A stretch of DNA of 26,660 nt from JBLIRR01 sp049472395 (lineage in GTDB: Bacteria; SZUA-182; DTGQ01; JBLIRR01). The notes below the pieces were generated by a model that was not told where the DNA came from, made no database searches, and saw only the letters and a program-made list of their open reading frames with translations. Positions 8,999 to 16,742 of the stretch are shown here, piece after piece. The translations under genes and the position numbers were made by a program. The first letter of the stretch is position 1, and each line of letters starts with the position of its first letter. Location of the stretch: contig JBLIRR010000064.1 of NCBI GenBank assembly GCA_049472395.1, forward strand, positions 1-26,660, read 5' to 3'.

Positions 8999-10342
8999 TT
9001 AATTTGCCTTTTGCCTTCTTCGCAAGAGTTCATTTTTCCCGTATTTTATGAATTGGACTAATGGCCGCTTGGAAGGGCACACATAGGTGCATGATCCACA
9101 TTCAATACAGCTAAAAATTCCATATTCATTGAGCGGTTCAAATATATTTTTCTCGCATAAAATACCAATCTTACTCGGAATAAGTTCCATAGGACAGGAA
9201 TTTATGCATCGCTTGCATCTAATGCAACTATAATAGTCGTTCTCTATTTTCATTTTTTCATCATCAGGTAAAATTAAAATTCCGGAAGTCCCCTTAATCA
9301 CAGGCACACTGAGACTATATTGCGCAATTCCCATCATTGGACCTCCCATGATAACCTTGTATGGATCAGCGCTTAATCCTCCGCACTGATGAATTAACTC
9401 TTCAAAAGTTACCCCGAGCCTTACTAATAAATTTCGTGGTTCTTTAACTCCTTCACCAGTTATGGTGACTACCCGCTCAATGAGAGGCTTGTGAAATTTT
9501 ACTGCCTCATAAATGGCCACAGTAGTTCCTATATTTTGCACAACGACCCCCACATCCATGGGTAGTGCAGGCGGTGGTGGGACGCGCCTATTCGTAATTG
9601 CTCTTATGAGTTGTTTTTCTCCCCCTTGGGGATATTTTGTCTTTAGCTTTTGCACCTTAATAATCTTCTGAATACCTGATTCCATTACTGATTTTCTTAA
9701 CAAAGTAATAGCATCTGGCTTATTATCTTCAATACCAATATATACCTTCTTTACCTGCAGTATCTTCACAAGAATTTCTATGCCAGCAATTATATCTTCA
9801 GGTCTTTCCACCATGAGTCGATAATCAGAATTAAGATAAGGTTCACATTCTGCACCATTAATAATCAACGTATCAATTGGTTTTTCTGAAGGGGGATTTA
9901 ATTTTATATGTGTGGGAAAAGCAGCTCCTCCAAGACCCACTATGCCCGCATCCATAATTCTTTGAAGTAGATCATCTTTGGTTAATTGGGCAAGGTCCTC
10001 TTCCCTCCCGCTCAGCTCTCTCCACTCATCCTTTCGGTCAGATTCAATAGTTATCGTTGTGACGTTCTGGCCTCCAGGACAAAGCAAAGGTCCTATATTG
10101 ATAACCTCCCCGGAGATTGATGCATGTACTGCAGCCGATATAAACCCACCCGCTTTTCCGATCATCTGGCCTGTTGTAACTTTATCTCCGACATTCACAA
10201 CAGGCTGTGCCGGTGCCCCAATATGTTGTTGAAGAGGGATAAAAACTTTTTTAGGTAACTGGGCTTTCTCAATGGATTTATGCTCTGTATATGATTTCTT
10301 ATCTCTCGGATGAATCCCTCCCCTAAAGGATATATATTCCAT
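8999..10342 (-). CDS. rnfC: Rnf complex NADH-binding subunit C
   Basis: A 447-residue soluble or peripheral protein. The N-terminus has FRGGIHPRDKK and a biotinyl-lipoyl-like barrel (about 30-100). The glycine-rich GLGGAAFPTHIK (136-147) forms the FMN/NADH site related to complex I NuoF. INGAECEPYL and KTKYPQGGEKQLI are family signatures. Two ferredoxin-type motifs, CIRCKRCINSCP (373-384) and CIECGSCTYVCP (412-423), bind two 4Fe-4S clusters. RnfC exchanges electrons with NAD(H). It is the first gene of the operon; the order C-D-G-E-A-B is the common one. Confidence 0.96.
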   Translation of the reverse strand: MEYISFRGGIHPRDKKSYTEHKSIEKAQLPKKVFIPLQQHIGAPAQPVVNVGDKVTTGQMIGKAGGFISAAVHASISGEVINIGPLLCPGGQNVTTITIESDRKDEWRELSGREEDLAQLTKDDLLQRIMDAGIVGLGGAAFPTHIKLNPPSEKPIDTLIINGAECEPYLNSDYRLMVERPEDIIAGIEILVKILQVKKVYIGIEDNKPDAITLLRKSVMESGIQKIIKVQKLKTKYPQGGEKQLIRAITNRRVPPPPALPMDVGVVVQNIGTTVAIYEAVKFHKPLIERVVTITGEGVKEPRNLLVRLGVTFEELIHQCGGLSADPYKVIMGGPMMGIAQYSLSVPVIKGTSGILILPDDEKMKIENDYYSCIRCKRCINSCPMELIPSKIGILCEKNIFEPLNEYGIFSCIECGSCTYVCPSKRPLVQFIKYGKNELLRRRQKAN

Positions 10343-10667
10343 GATCTTTTTAAAAAATCCCCTGTTTTTTCTTAGATAGTAGCTTACTACGCATACATTA
10401 TAATGGTTCTTTTTAGAATCTCAAATATTCACCGCAATTCTATAATGAACCTTTATAAATATCCATAAATCATTTTTCTTATCGGTAAAATTTTTTTATC
10501 TATTACACTTTTTTAGCATAGGTTAGTCCGAGACTATGCGCTCCATTAAAAATATCCTGCATGTGAATTAATTTATGGATACTCTCCTCTGAAACACTCG
10601 ATAATATAAAATATATATACTATTATATAGAGAGGGCGAGAAAAAGCACATAATAGGAAATTAAATT
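10343..10667. other. Divergent intergenic region between rnfC and panE
   Basis: A 325-nt AT-rich spacer with no gene. It holds the rnf promoter on the minus strand. A short interrupted hairpin lies at 10516-10539 (GCATA/TATGC outer stem, GTC/GAC inner stem). TAGGAAATT is a plausible ribosome site just before panE. I see no convincing plus-strand -35/-10 pair for panE, although TA-rich -10-like hexamers occur around 10600-10630. Confidence 0.6.
10397..10424 (-). promoter_or_regulatory. Promoter of the rnf operon
   Basis: Minus strand: TTGAGA (10424-10419), a 16-nt spacer, perfect TATAAT (10402-10397). It lies about 55 nt upstream of the rnfC ATG at 10342. A weak ribosome site, AGGGGA, is present at a longer than usual distance. 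Confidence 0.7.
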
Positions 10668-11606
10668 ATGCGTTACCTTATAATGGGTGCCGGAGCATTG
10701 GGCAGTGTTTTTGGAGGTATGCTTAAATTAGCAGGGATGCAGGTTACCTTAGTCACAAAAAATCGTCCACATGTTGAAGCCATACGAAATAGTGGACTAT
10801 TGATCTCAGGGATATGGGGAGATCATCTGATTAAAGATATTCCTATATACACAAAGCCTGACGAGATAAAGGAAGATTTTGACATCATTCTTCTCAGTGT
10901 AAAATCCCACCACACTGAAGTGGCGATGAAACAACTCGCCTCTTTATTAGAAAAAAATCCATATATTGTCTCGCTACAAAATGGATTGGGTAATATGGAA
11001 AAAATAGCTGCCTTCTGGGTTCCTGAAAAAACCATCGGTGCCAGGGTTATCTTTGGTGCTGCTCTTCAATCTCCGGGGCATACAAAAGTAACTGTTTATG
11101 CTGATAAGGTATTACTCGGGGGATTTTGTCCGCACGTGCCCCAAAAAATTCTTACGAGTATTTGTAATGATTTAAACCATGCGCACATTCCCACTGCTAT
11201 TGTCTCTAATATACAATCCTATCTGTGGGGAAAGGTGCTCTACAATTGCGCACTTAATCCCCTTGGTGCTATTCTTAATGTTGAATACGGAAAATTAGCA
11301 TGCGATAAATCGACGAAAGAGATCATGAAGGAAATAATCAAGGAGATATTTTGTATAGCACAGGCTAAAAAGATTACCTTGCCTTACTCCTCTGCTGAGA
11401 AATATTTTAAGGTTTTACTGGAAAATCAGATACCACCGACCGCATCCCATAGATCTTCAATGCTGCAGGATATAGAAGCAGGCAAAATTACCGAAATTTC
11501 TTCGATGAATGGGGCCGTTGTCCGCTATGGGGAAGAGCTTGACATACCTACGCCCTATAATAAAATGATGACACATCTTATCTGTTTTAAACATCCACAT
11601 ACATGA
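10668..11606 (+). CDS. panE: 2-dehydropantoate 2-reductase family protein
   Basis: A 312-residue protein. The N-terminal Rossmann fold has GAGALG (7-12) for NADP binding. Family signatures are LLSVKSHHTE and SLQNGLGNME, catalytic Lys189 in WGKVLYNCALNPL, and catalytic Glu270 in SSMLQDIEAGKITEI. Length and motifs are those of ketopantoate reductase (PanE/ApbA), which makes pantoate for coenzyme A. Paralogues of this family act on other 2-oxo acids, so the exact substrate is inferred. The gene is followed by 210 nt containing the promoter of the next operon and is probably a separate unit. Confidence 0.88.
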   Translation: MRYLIMGAGALGSVFGGMLKLAGMQVTLVTKNRPHVEAIRNSGLLISGIWGDHLIKDIPIYTKPDEIKEDFDIILLSVKSHHTEVAMKQLASLLEKNPYIVSLQNGLGNMEKIAAFWVPEKTIGARVIFGAALQSPGHTKVTVYADKVLLGGFCPHVPQKILTSICNDLNHAHIPTAIVSNIQSYLWGKVLYNCALNPLGAILNVEYGKLACDKSTKEIMKEIIKEIFCIAQAKKITLPYSSAEKYFKVLLENQIPPTASHRSSMLQDIEAGKITEISSMNGAVVRYGEELDIPTPYNKMMTHLICFKHPHT

Positions 11607-11622
11607 GAATTAGTGAGCCCTG

Positions 11623-11652
11623 TTGACAGAACTATCTAAATGCGTGTAATAT
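11623..11652 (+). promoter_or_regulatory. Promoter of the apgM-lysC-cimA-ispA-dxs(-ilvE) operon
   Basis: Consensus TTGACA (11623-11628), an 18-nt spacer and TAATAT (11647-11652). A second TATAAT at 11655-11660 overlaps the expected start zone. The apgM ATG is about 155 nt further on, giving a long leader. The perfect 13-nt palindrome TATCTATTAGATA (11670-11682) sits about 10-20 nt after the expected start of transcription. Confidence 0.75.
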
Positions 11653-11816
11653 TATATAATTAAGCGAATTATCTATTAGATACCTTGCTGCATGAGAAAG
11701 TACCCTATCGTATTGAAAAAGGGGTGGATTTTAACGCTTAACTTCTCGCTACTTTAAATTTTTAGTACGTTAGTTCACTTGTGATGCTTTTTTATTTCGG
11801 ATAAGGGGCAAAAGAT

Positions 11817-13031
11817 ATGGATACATCAAAAAGACGCTTCATTGTTATTGTGCCAGATGGATCAGCTGATTATCCCATTAGTGAGCTTGGCCAGAAAACA
11901 ATCTTTCAAACTGCACATATTCCTCATATAGATTATCTGGCTAACAGAGGAGACATCGGATTGGTAAGGACAATTCCTGATGGTTTGCCTGCAGGAAGCG
12001 ACGTTGCCAATCTCTCAGTGCTCGGGTATAATCCTGAAAAATATTATACAGGCCGCTCCCCCTTAGAGGCAGCAAGTATAGGAGTAAGTCTTAAAGAGGC
12101 AGATATTGCCTATAGATGTAATCTTGTGACTTTGAGAAATGAAAGAATGGAAAATTTTTGTGCCGATCATATCTCAACCGCTGAGGCTGATGATTTGATT
12201 AACTATTTGAATCAAGAACTCGCAAAGAAGTCGAATAAAAAAATCCATTTTTATACAGGAACAAGTTATCGACACTTACTGGTATGGGAAAATGGTAATG
12301 ATGAGGCTCAATGCACCCCTCCTCATGATATAACAGGGCAACTTATCACACCTTATCTTCCCACCGGAGAGGGATCTGAATTTTTAAGAAAATTGCAGAA
12401 TTTATCTCGACAAGCCTTAGAGAATCACCCTATAAATAAAGCACGAATCACTCAAGGAAAGCTTCCTGCAAATAGTATTTGGCTGTGGGGACAAGGGAAA
12501 AAACCTCATTTACCCTCTTTTCAGGAAAAATATCATCTTAAGGGATCTCTTATCTCGGCAGTGGATTTACTAAAAGGTATCGGTATATATCTCGGTCTTA
12601 CAATAATTAATGTGCCCGGTGCCACAGGATATATAGACACAAATTATCAAGGAAAAGCTGAATATGCTCTTAATGCCTTGAAAGATAATGATTTTATATT
12701 CATTCATATTGAAGCCCCTGATGAAGCGGCCCATAGTGGCGATATACGCTCAAAAGTGAAATCTGTCGAGAATATAGATAAATTAATTGTCGGAACATTA
12801 CTTTCCGGATTGAAAAATTATTCCAATTACCATATTATGCTTTTACCTGATCATTATACACCTATTACGGTAATGACCCATACGCGAGAGAAAGTACCAT
12901 TTGTGATATATAAATCTGAAAAAGAAAAAAAAAGCACTTCACTAAAGGAAGGCTATAATGAAATCTTAGCTCAAAATTCTAAGTTTGAATTTCAAGACGG
13001 AGAAAAACTCATGGACTATTTTTTAAAGTAA
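11817..13031 (+). CDS. apgM: Archaeal-type cofactor-independent phosphoglycerate mutase homologue; possible homoserine kinase
   Basis: A 404-residue member of the alkaline-phosphatase superfamily. VPDGSADYP (12-20) starts the metal site. GLPAGSDVANLSVLGYNP holds the expected nucleophile Ser61. YTGRSPLEAASIGV and the C-terminal LLPDHYTPITVMTHT, with metal-binding Asp/His residues, complete the pattern of the short archaeal-type phosphoglycerate mutases. The start has AAGGGG upstream. It lies 16 nt before lysC in the same operon. Family members of this kind linked to aspartate-pathway genes have been proposed to act as a replacement homoserine kinase. I therefore regard glycolytic mutase and homoserine kinase as two open alternatives. 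Confidence 0.88.
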   Translation: MDTSKRRFIVIVPDGSADYPISELGQKTIFQTAHIPHIDYLANRGDIGLVRTIPDGLPAGSDVANLSVLGYNPEKYYTGRSPLEAASIGVSLKEADIAYRCNLVTLRNERMENFCADHISTAEADDLINYLNQELAKKSNKKIHFYTGTSYRHLLVWENGNDEAQCTPPHDITGQLITPYLPTGEGSEFLRKLQNLSRQALENHPINKARITQGKLPANSIWLWGQGKKPHLPSFQEKYHLKGSLISAVDLLKGIGIYLGLTIINVPGATGYIDTNYQGKAEYALNALKDNDFIFIHIEAPDEAAHSGDIRSKVKSVENIDKLIVGTLLSGLKNYSNYHIMLLPDHYTPITVMTHTREKVPFVIYKSEKEKKSTSLKEGYNEILAQNSKFEFQDGEKLMDYFLK

Positions 13032-13047
13032 TTGCTAAGGATTTTTT

Positions 13048-14268
13048 ATGAAAATAATCGTACAAAAATACGGAGGCACCTCCGTAGGTTCCATCGAGAG
13101 AATAAAAGAAGTTGCAAAGCGTGTCGTTAAAACGAAAGACACAAAAGCATTTGTTGTGGTGGTGGTTTCTGCGATGGCAGGGCAGACAGACAAGCTTATT
13201 CAACTGGCCCACGAATTATCCTCTCAACCTGATGAAAGAGAAATGGACATGATTCTTGCCACTGGCGAGCAAGTGACAATTGCACTGCTGGCTATGGCTA
13301 TTCATGAATTGGGATACAAGGCCAAATCGCTCACAGGATTTCAAGCACAAATACTCACAAATACTGCTCATAAAAAGGCTCGAATTGTGAATATCACAAC
13401 ACAAAAAATAAAAGAAGAACTTGATAAAGATAATATTCTTATTGTTGCCGGTTTCCAGGGCATTACCGAGCAGGGGGATATTACCACTCTTGGCAGAGGG
13501 GGGTCAGATACTACTGCGGTCGCCCTTGCAGCTGCTCTTGAAGCAGATGTGTGTGAAATCTATACTGATGTGGATGGTGTATATACTACCGATCCCAATA
13601 TTGTCCCAGAGGCACGAAAAATTGATAAAATTTCTTACGATGAAATGCTGGAAATGGCCTCTCTCGGAGCAAAAGTACTTCAGATTAGATCCGTTGAGTT
13701 CGCAAAAAAATACAACGTAATAATTCATGTTCGATCCAGTTTTAATAACAATATCGGCACAATAGTAACTAAGGAGGATGAAGAGATGGAAGAGGTAGAT
13801 GTCAGGGGTGTTACGTATAGTAAAAACGAGGCAAAAATAACTATTGTGGGCGTTCCGGATAAACCTGGTATTGCCGCACGCATTTTTAATAAAATCTCTA
13901 TAGCGAACATTGTGGTAGATATTATCATTCAAAATGTGAGTGAGAAGGGGCTTACCGATATAACCTTTACCGTTCCCAGAGATGAGGTTCAAAAAGTCTT
14001 AAAAACAATCAAAAGTCTGAATAAAGAATTGGGACCGCATCAAATTCTCTGTGATGAAAAAATCTCCAAGGTTTCGGTGATCGGAGTTGGCATGAAAAGT
14101 CATTCCGGTATTGCAGCGAAAATGTTTAATGCCCTTGCCAATGAAGGCATCAATATTCAAATGATTAGCACCTCTGAAATTGCTATTTCATGTGTCATTA
14201 GTTCAAAATATACGGAACTTGCCGTCCGTGCATTGCATGATGCCTTTGAGCTTGAAAAAGAACCATAA
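13048..14268 (+). CDS. lysC: Aspartokinase with C-terminal ACT domains
   Basis: A 406-residue protein phosphorylating L-aspartate, the first step towards lysine, threonine and methionine. The kinase domain (about 1-240) has KYGGTSVG (7-14), the GRGGSDTTAVALA loop and EIYTDVDGVYTTDP. The tandem ACT domains (about 255-406) have ITIVGVPDKPGIAARIF and VSVIGVGMKSHSGIAAKMF, as in feedback-regulated monofunctional enzymes. An in-frame ATG at codon 247 has a strong ribosome site (separate entry) and would make a regulatory beta chain. The upstream neighbour is apgM and the downstream neighbour is cimA (15-nt gap). Confidence 0.97.
   Translation: MKIIVQKYGGTSVGSIERIKEVAKRVVKTKDTKAFVVVVVSAMAGQTDKLIQLAHELSSQPDEREMDMILATGEQVTIALLAMAIHELGYKAKSLTGFQAQILTNTAHKKARIVNITTQKIKEELDKDNILIVAGFQGITEQGDITTLGRGGSDTTAVALAAALEADVCEIYTDVDGVYTTDPNIVPEARKIDKISYDEMLEMASLGAKVLQIRSVEFAKKYNVIIHVRSSFNNNIGTIVTKEDEEMEEVDVRGVTYSKNEAKITIVGVPDKPGIAARIFNKISIANIVVDIIIQNVSEKGLTDITFTVPRDEVQKVLKTIKSLNKELGPHQILCDEKISKVSVIGVGMKSHSGIAAKMFNALANEGINIQMISTSEIAISCVISSKYTELAVRALHDAFELEKEP
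13771..14268 (+). other. lysC-beta: Internal ribosome site and in-frame start: putative aspartokinase beta subunit
   Basis: AAGGAGG (13771-13777) stands 8 nt before ATG 13786, which is in the lysC frame (Met247). The resulting 160-residue product begins MEEVDVRGVTYSKNEAKI and contains only the tandem ACT domains. Bacillus subtilis aspartokinase II is known to be an alpha2beta2 enzyme whose beta chain is made from just such an internal start, at nearly the same codon. The ribosome site and frame are seen directly; translation is inferred. Confidence 0.65.
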
Positions 14269-14283
14269 AAGAACTTTTAAGAT

Positions 14284-15885
14284 GTGGATTTTAGAAAAAT
14301 GAAGAAGGCTATTGAAATATATGATACAACGTTAAGGGATGGGGCCCAAGCAGAGGGTATATCATTTACCTTGGAAGATAAGTTGAGGATTGCACAAAAA
14401 TTAGATGAATTTGGGATTTCCTATATTGAAGGAGGCTGGCCTGGCTCCAATCCTAAAGATGCTTTATTCTTTAAGAAAATCAACGATATTCCTTTACAAC
14501 ATGCCAAAATTGCTGCTTTTGGAAGTACGAAAAATCCTAAGAATAAAATCGAAAAGGATACGAATATTCAAACATTACTCGCCGCGCAGACACCGGTGAT
14601 TACAATATTCGGAAAAAGCTGGACACTTCATGTGACAGATGCCCTCAAGATCTCGCTTCAGCAAAATTTAGATTTAATCTATGAAACAATATGCTATTTA
14701 AAAGAGCGAAAAGACTCAATTTTTTATGATGCCGAACATTTCTTTGATGGATATAAGGAAGATTCCGCATATGCGCTCAAGACCCTCCTTGCCGCTCAAG
14801 ATGCTGGTGTCGATGTGATAGTCTTATGTGATACAAATGGAGGGACACTGCCTTATGAAGTGCAGGATATCATAATGGCGGTGAAAAAAGAAATAAATAC
14901 CCCCCTTGGGATTCATGCCCATAATGATAGTGAATTAGCCGTTGCGAACTCTTTAATTGCTGTAAAACAAGGCATAATCCAAGTACAGGGAACAATTAAC
15001 GGCTATGGGGAAAGATGCGGTAACGCCAACCTTTGTTCGATTATTGCTAATCTTTCATTGAAAATGGATTTTCAGTGCATTCCTGATGAACGGATACAAA
15101 ATTTACGGGAAGTGTCCCGCTTTGTGAGTGAGCTCGCAAATCTTCAGCACTATGGGCATCAACCATTTGTGGGAGATAGTGCCTTTGCCCATAAAGGGGG
15201 GATTCACGTAAATGCAATACGAAAAAATAAAAAAACCTATGAGCATATTGATCCGGCTTTGGTAGGGAATCGCCAAAGGATATTGATATCAGAGCTGTCG
15301 GGTCAGAGCAATATCATTGCCAAGGCAGCGGAATATAATCTTGAATTAACCTCCCAAAAACCAGAAGTGAGGGAACTTGTTGAACTGTTGAAGAAATTAG
15401 AGCATGAAGGCTATCAATTTGAGGGAGCAGATGGATCTTTTGAGCTTATAATGAAAAAAACTCTCGGGATCCACCGTACCTTTTTTGATCTGGTAGGATT
15501 CAGAGTAATTATCGAACGTCGCGAATCGGATGAGATCGCCAGGTGTGAAGCCACTATTCAAGTTAAGGTTGGGGATATTGTCGAACATACGGCAGCAGAT
15601 GGTGATGGACCGGTCAATGCCTTAGATAATGCGCTCAGGAAGGCACTTGAAAAATTTTATCCTGAGCTTGAAGAGGTGGAATTGCTTGATTTTAAGGTCA
15701 GAATTTTAGAAGGGAAACATGGAACCGCTGCCCGCACCAGAGTTCTGATAGAATCAGGGGATCGGCACTCCAAATGGGGCACTGTTGGTGTATCGGACAA
15801 TATTATTGAAGCAAGTTGGCAAGCTCTTGTGGATAGTATAGAATATAAATTGCTCAAAAATGAGGCTCAAAATGATCACTATTGA
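14284..15885 (+). CDS. cimA: (R)-citramalate synthase
   Basis: A 533-residue enzyme that condenses pyruvate and acetyl-CoA to citramalate, entering isoleucine synthesis without threonine. The HMGL-like TIM barrel begins IYDTTLRDGAQAEGISF (about 12-28). It includes the metal-site GIHAHND and the substrate-determining NGYGERCGNANL. A LeuA-type C-terminal dimer domain (about 415-530) is present (VEHTAADGDGPVNALDNALRKAL). The alternative product, 2-isopropylmalate synthase, is disfavoured by AQAEGISF and overall CimA-like layout. I list a GTG start at 14284; ATG at 14299 (MKKAIEIYDTT) fits the family's usual N-terminus as well, and neither has a strong ribosome site. Confidence 0.93.
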   Translation: MDFRKMKKAIEIYDTTLRDGAQAEGISFTLEDKLRIAQKLDEFGISYIEGGWPGSNPKDALFFKKINDIPLQHAKIAAFGSTKNPKNKIEKDTNIQTLLAAQTPVITIFGKSWTLHVTDALKISLQQNLDLIYETICYLKERKDSIFYDAEHFFDGYKEDSAYALKTLLAAQDAGVDVIVLCDTNGGTLPYEVQDIIMAVKKEINTPLGIHAHNDSELAVANSLIAVKQGIIQVQGTINGYGERCGNANLCSIIANLSLKMDFQCIPDERIQNLREVSRFVSELANLQHYGHQPFVGDSAFAHKGGIHVNAIRKNKKTYEHIDPALVGNRQRILISELSGQSNIIAKAAEYNLELTSQKPEVRELVELLKKLEHEGYQFEGADGSFELIMKKTLGIHRTFFDLVGFRVIIERRESDEIARCEATIQVKVGDIVEHTAADGDGPVNALDNALRKALEKFYPELEEVELLDFKVRILEGKHGTAARTRVLIESGDRHSKWGTVGVSDNIIEASWQALVDSIEYKLLKNEAQNDHY

Positions 15886-16738
15886 TCATTATTTAAACGA
15901 GAAAAAAAATCTAATTGAGAGCTGGCTGGTAAAACTGCTACCGAAAGCAGATACGTATCCTCAAAGTATTCATCAGGCAATGCACTATACTCTTTTTGCC
16001 GGTGGGAAACGAATACGTCCTATCCTGGCCATTGCCTGTTCTGAATCCCTGGGATATGATATAGAAAAAGTGCTTCCCTCTGCCTGTGCTCTTGAGCTTA
16101 TTCATACCTATTCTTTAATACACGATGACCTTCCCGCAATGGATAATGATGATATGCGTCGTGGTAAGCCATCGAACCATAAAGTCTTTGGTGAGGCAAT
16201 TGCTATACTTGCAGGTGATGCATTGTTGACTTATGCATTCTATATTGTAAGTAATTCTCACGGATTAAAAAGGCTTTCACCGGATATTTCCCTCAAGATT
16301 ATTCAAGAACTCAGTCACGCGTCGGGTATATGCGGGATGATTAGCGGACAAGTGTTGGACCTTGAAGCTGAGGGAAAATCAATTAATGAAAAAAATCTTC
16401 AGAATATTCACCAGTATAAAACTGCCCAGCTTTTCAGGGCAGCCACGAGAATCGGTTCTATCCCCGCAACAACCGAGGAAGAAAAAATTGAACAGCTAAG
16501 TTCATATGGATACCTTCTTGGTTTGGCCTTTCAAATAATAGATGACTTACATGATTCAGCGCAAGAATCAGATAAAGGAAATAAAAAAGCAACGTATCCC
16601 TCTGTTGTTGGTATAGAGTTTGCAGAAAAAAGATCAACAGAATTAATTGATCAAGCTGTCTGCGCCCTTGATTCTTTTGATAGCAGAGCAGATATATTAC
16701 GTGAATTAGCGCAGTATATAATTACAAGGAAAAACTAG
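15872..16738 (+). CDS. ispA: Farnesyl diphosphate synthase (short-chain polyprenyl synthase)
   Basis: I choose ATG 15872 (288 residues, MITIDHYLNEKK), with GAGG at 15863-15866. An in-frame ATG at 15860 would add four residues. Either start overlaps the end of cimA, suggesting translational coupling. The first Asp-rich motif DDLPAMDND (about 85-93) contains the two-residue insertion of bacterial type enzymes, and the second is IIDDLHD (about 224-230). GGKRIRP and HQYKTAQLF are also typical. YSLIH before the first motif is the same as in E. coli IspA, which supports farnesyl (C15) product; geranylgeranyl cannot be excluded. The neighbour dxs starts the same pathway. The usual xseB partner gene is absent. 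Confidence 0.92.
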   Translation: MITIDHYLNEKKNLIESWLVKLLPKADTYPQSIHQAMHYTLFAGGKRIRPILAIACSESLGYDIEKVLPSACALELIHTYSLIHDDLPAMDNDDMRRGKPSNHKVFGEAIAILAGDALLTYAFYIVSNSHGLKRLSPDISLKIIQELSHASGICGMISGQVLDLEAEGKSINEKNLQNIHQYKTAQLFRAATRIGSIPATTEEEKIEQLSSYGYLLGLAFQIIDDLHDSAQESDKGNKKATYPSVVGIEFAEKRSTELIDQAVCALDSFDSRADILRELAQYIITRKN

Positions 16739-16742
16739 TACA

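Noticed and set aside
11692..11757. A 21-codon frame in the leader of the apgM operon (possible attenuator peptide)
   Set aside because: It has no ribosome site, no run of regulatory codons, and no terminator hairpin with a T-run after it.
11653..11816. Lysine riboswitch or T-box in the leader before apgM-lysC
   Set aside because: I found neither the conserved T-box sequence nor the conserved core of a lysine riboswitch; the leader is also rather short for either.
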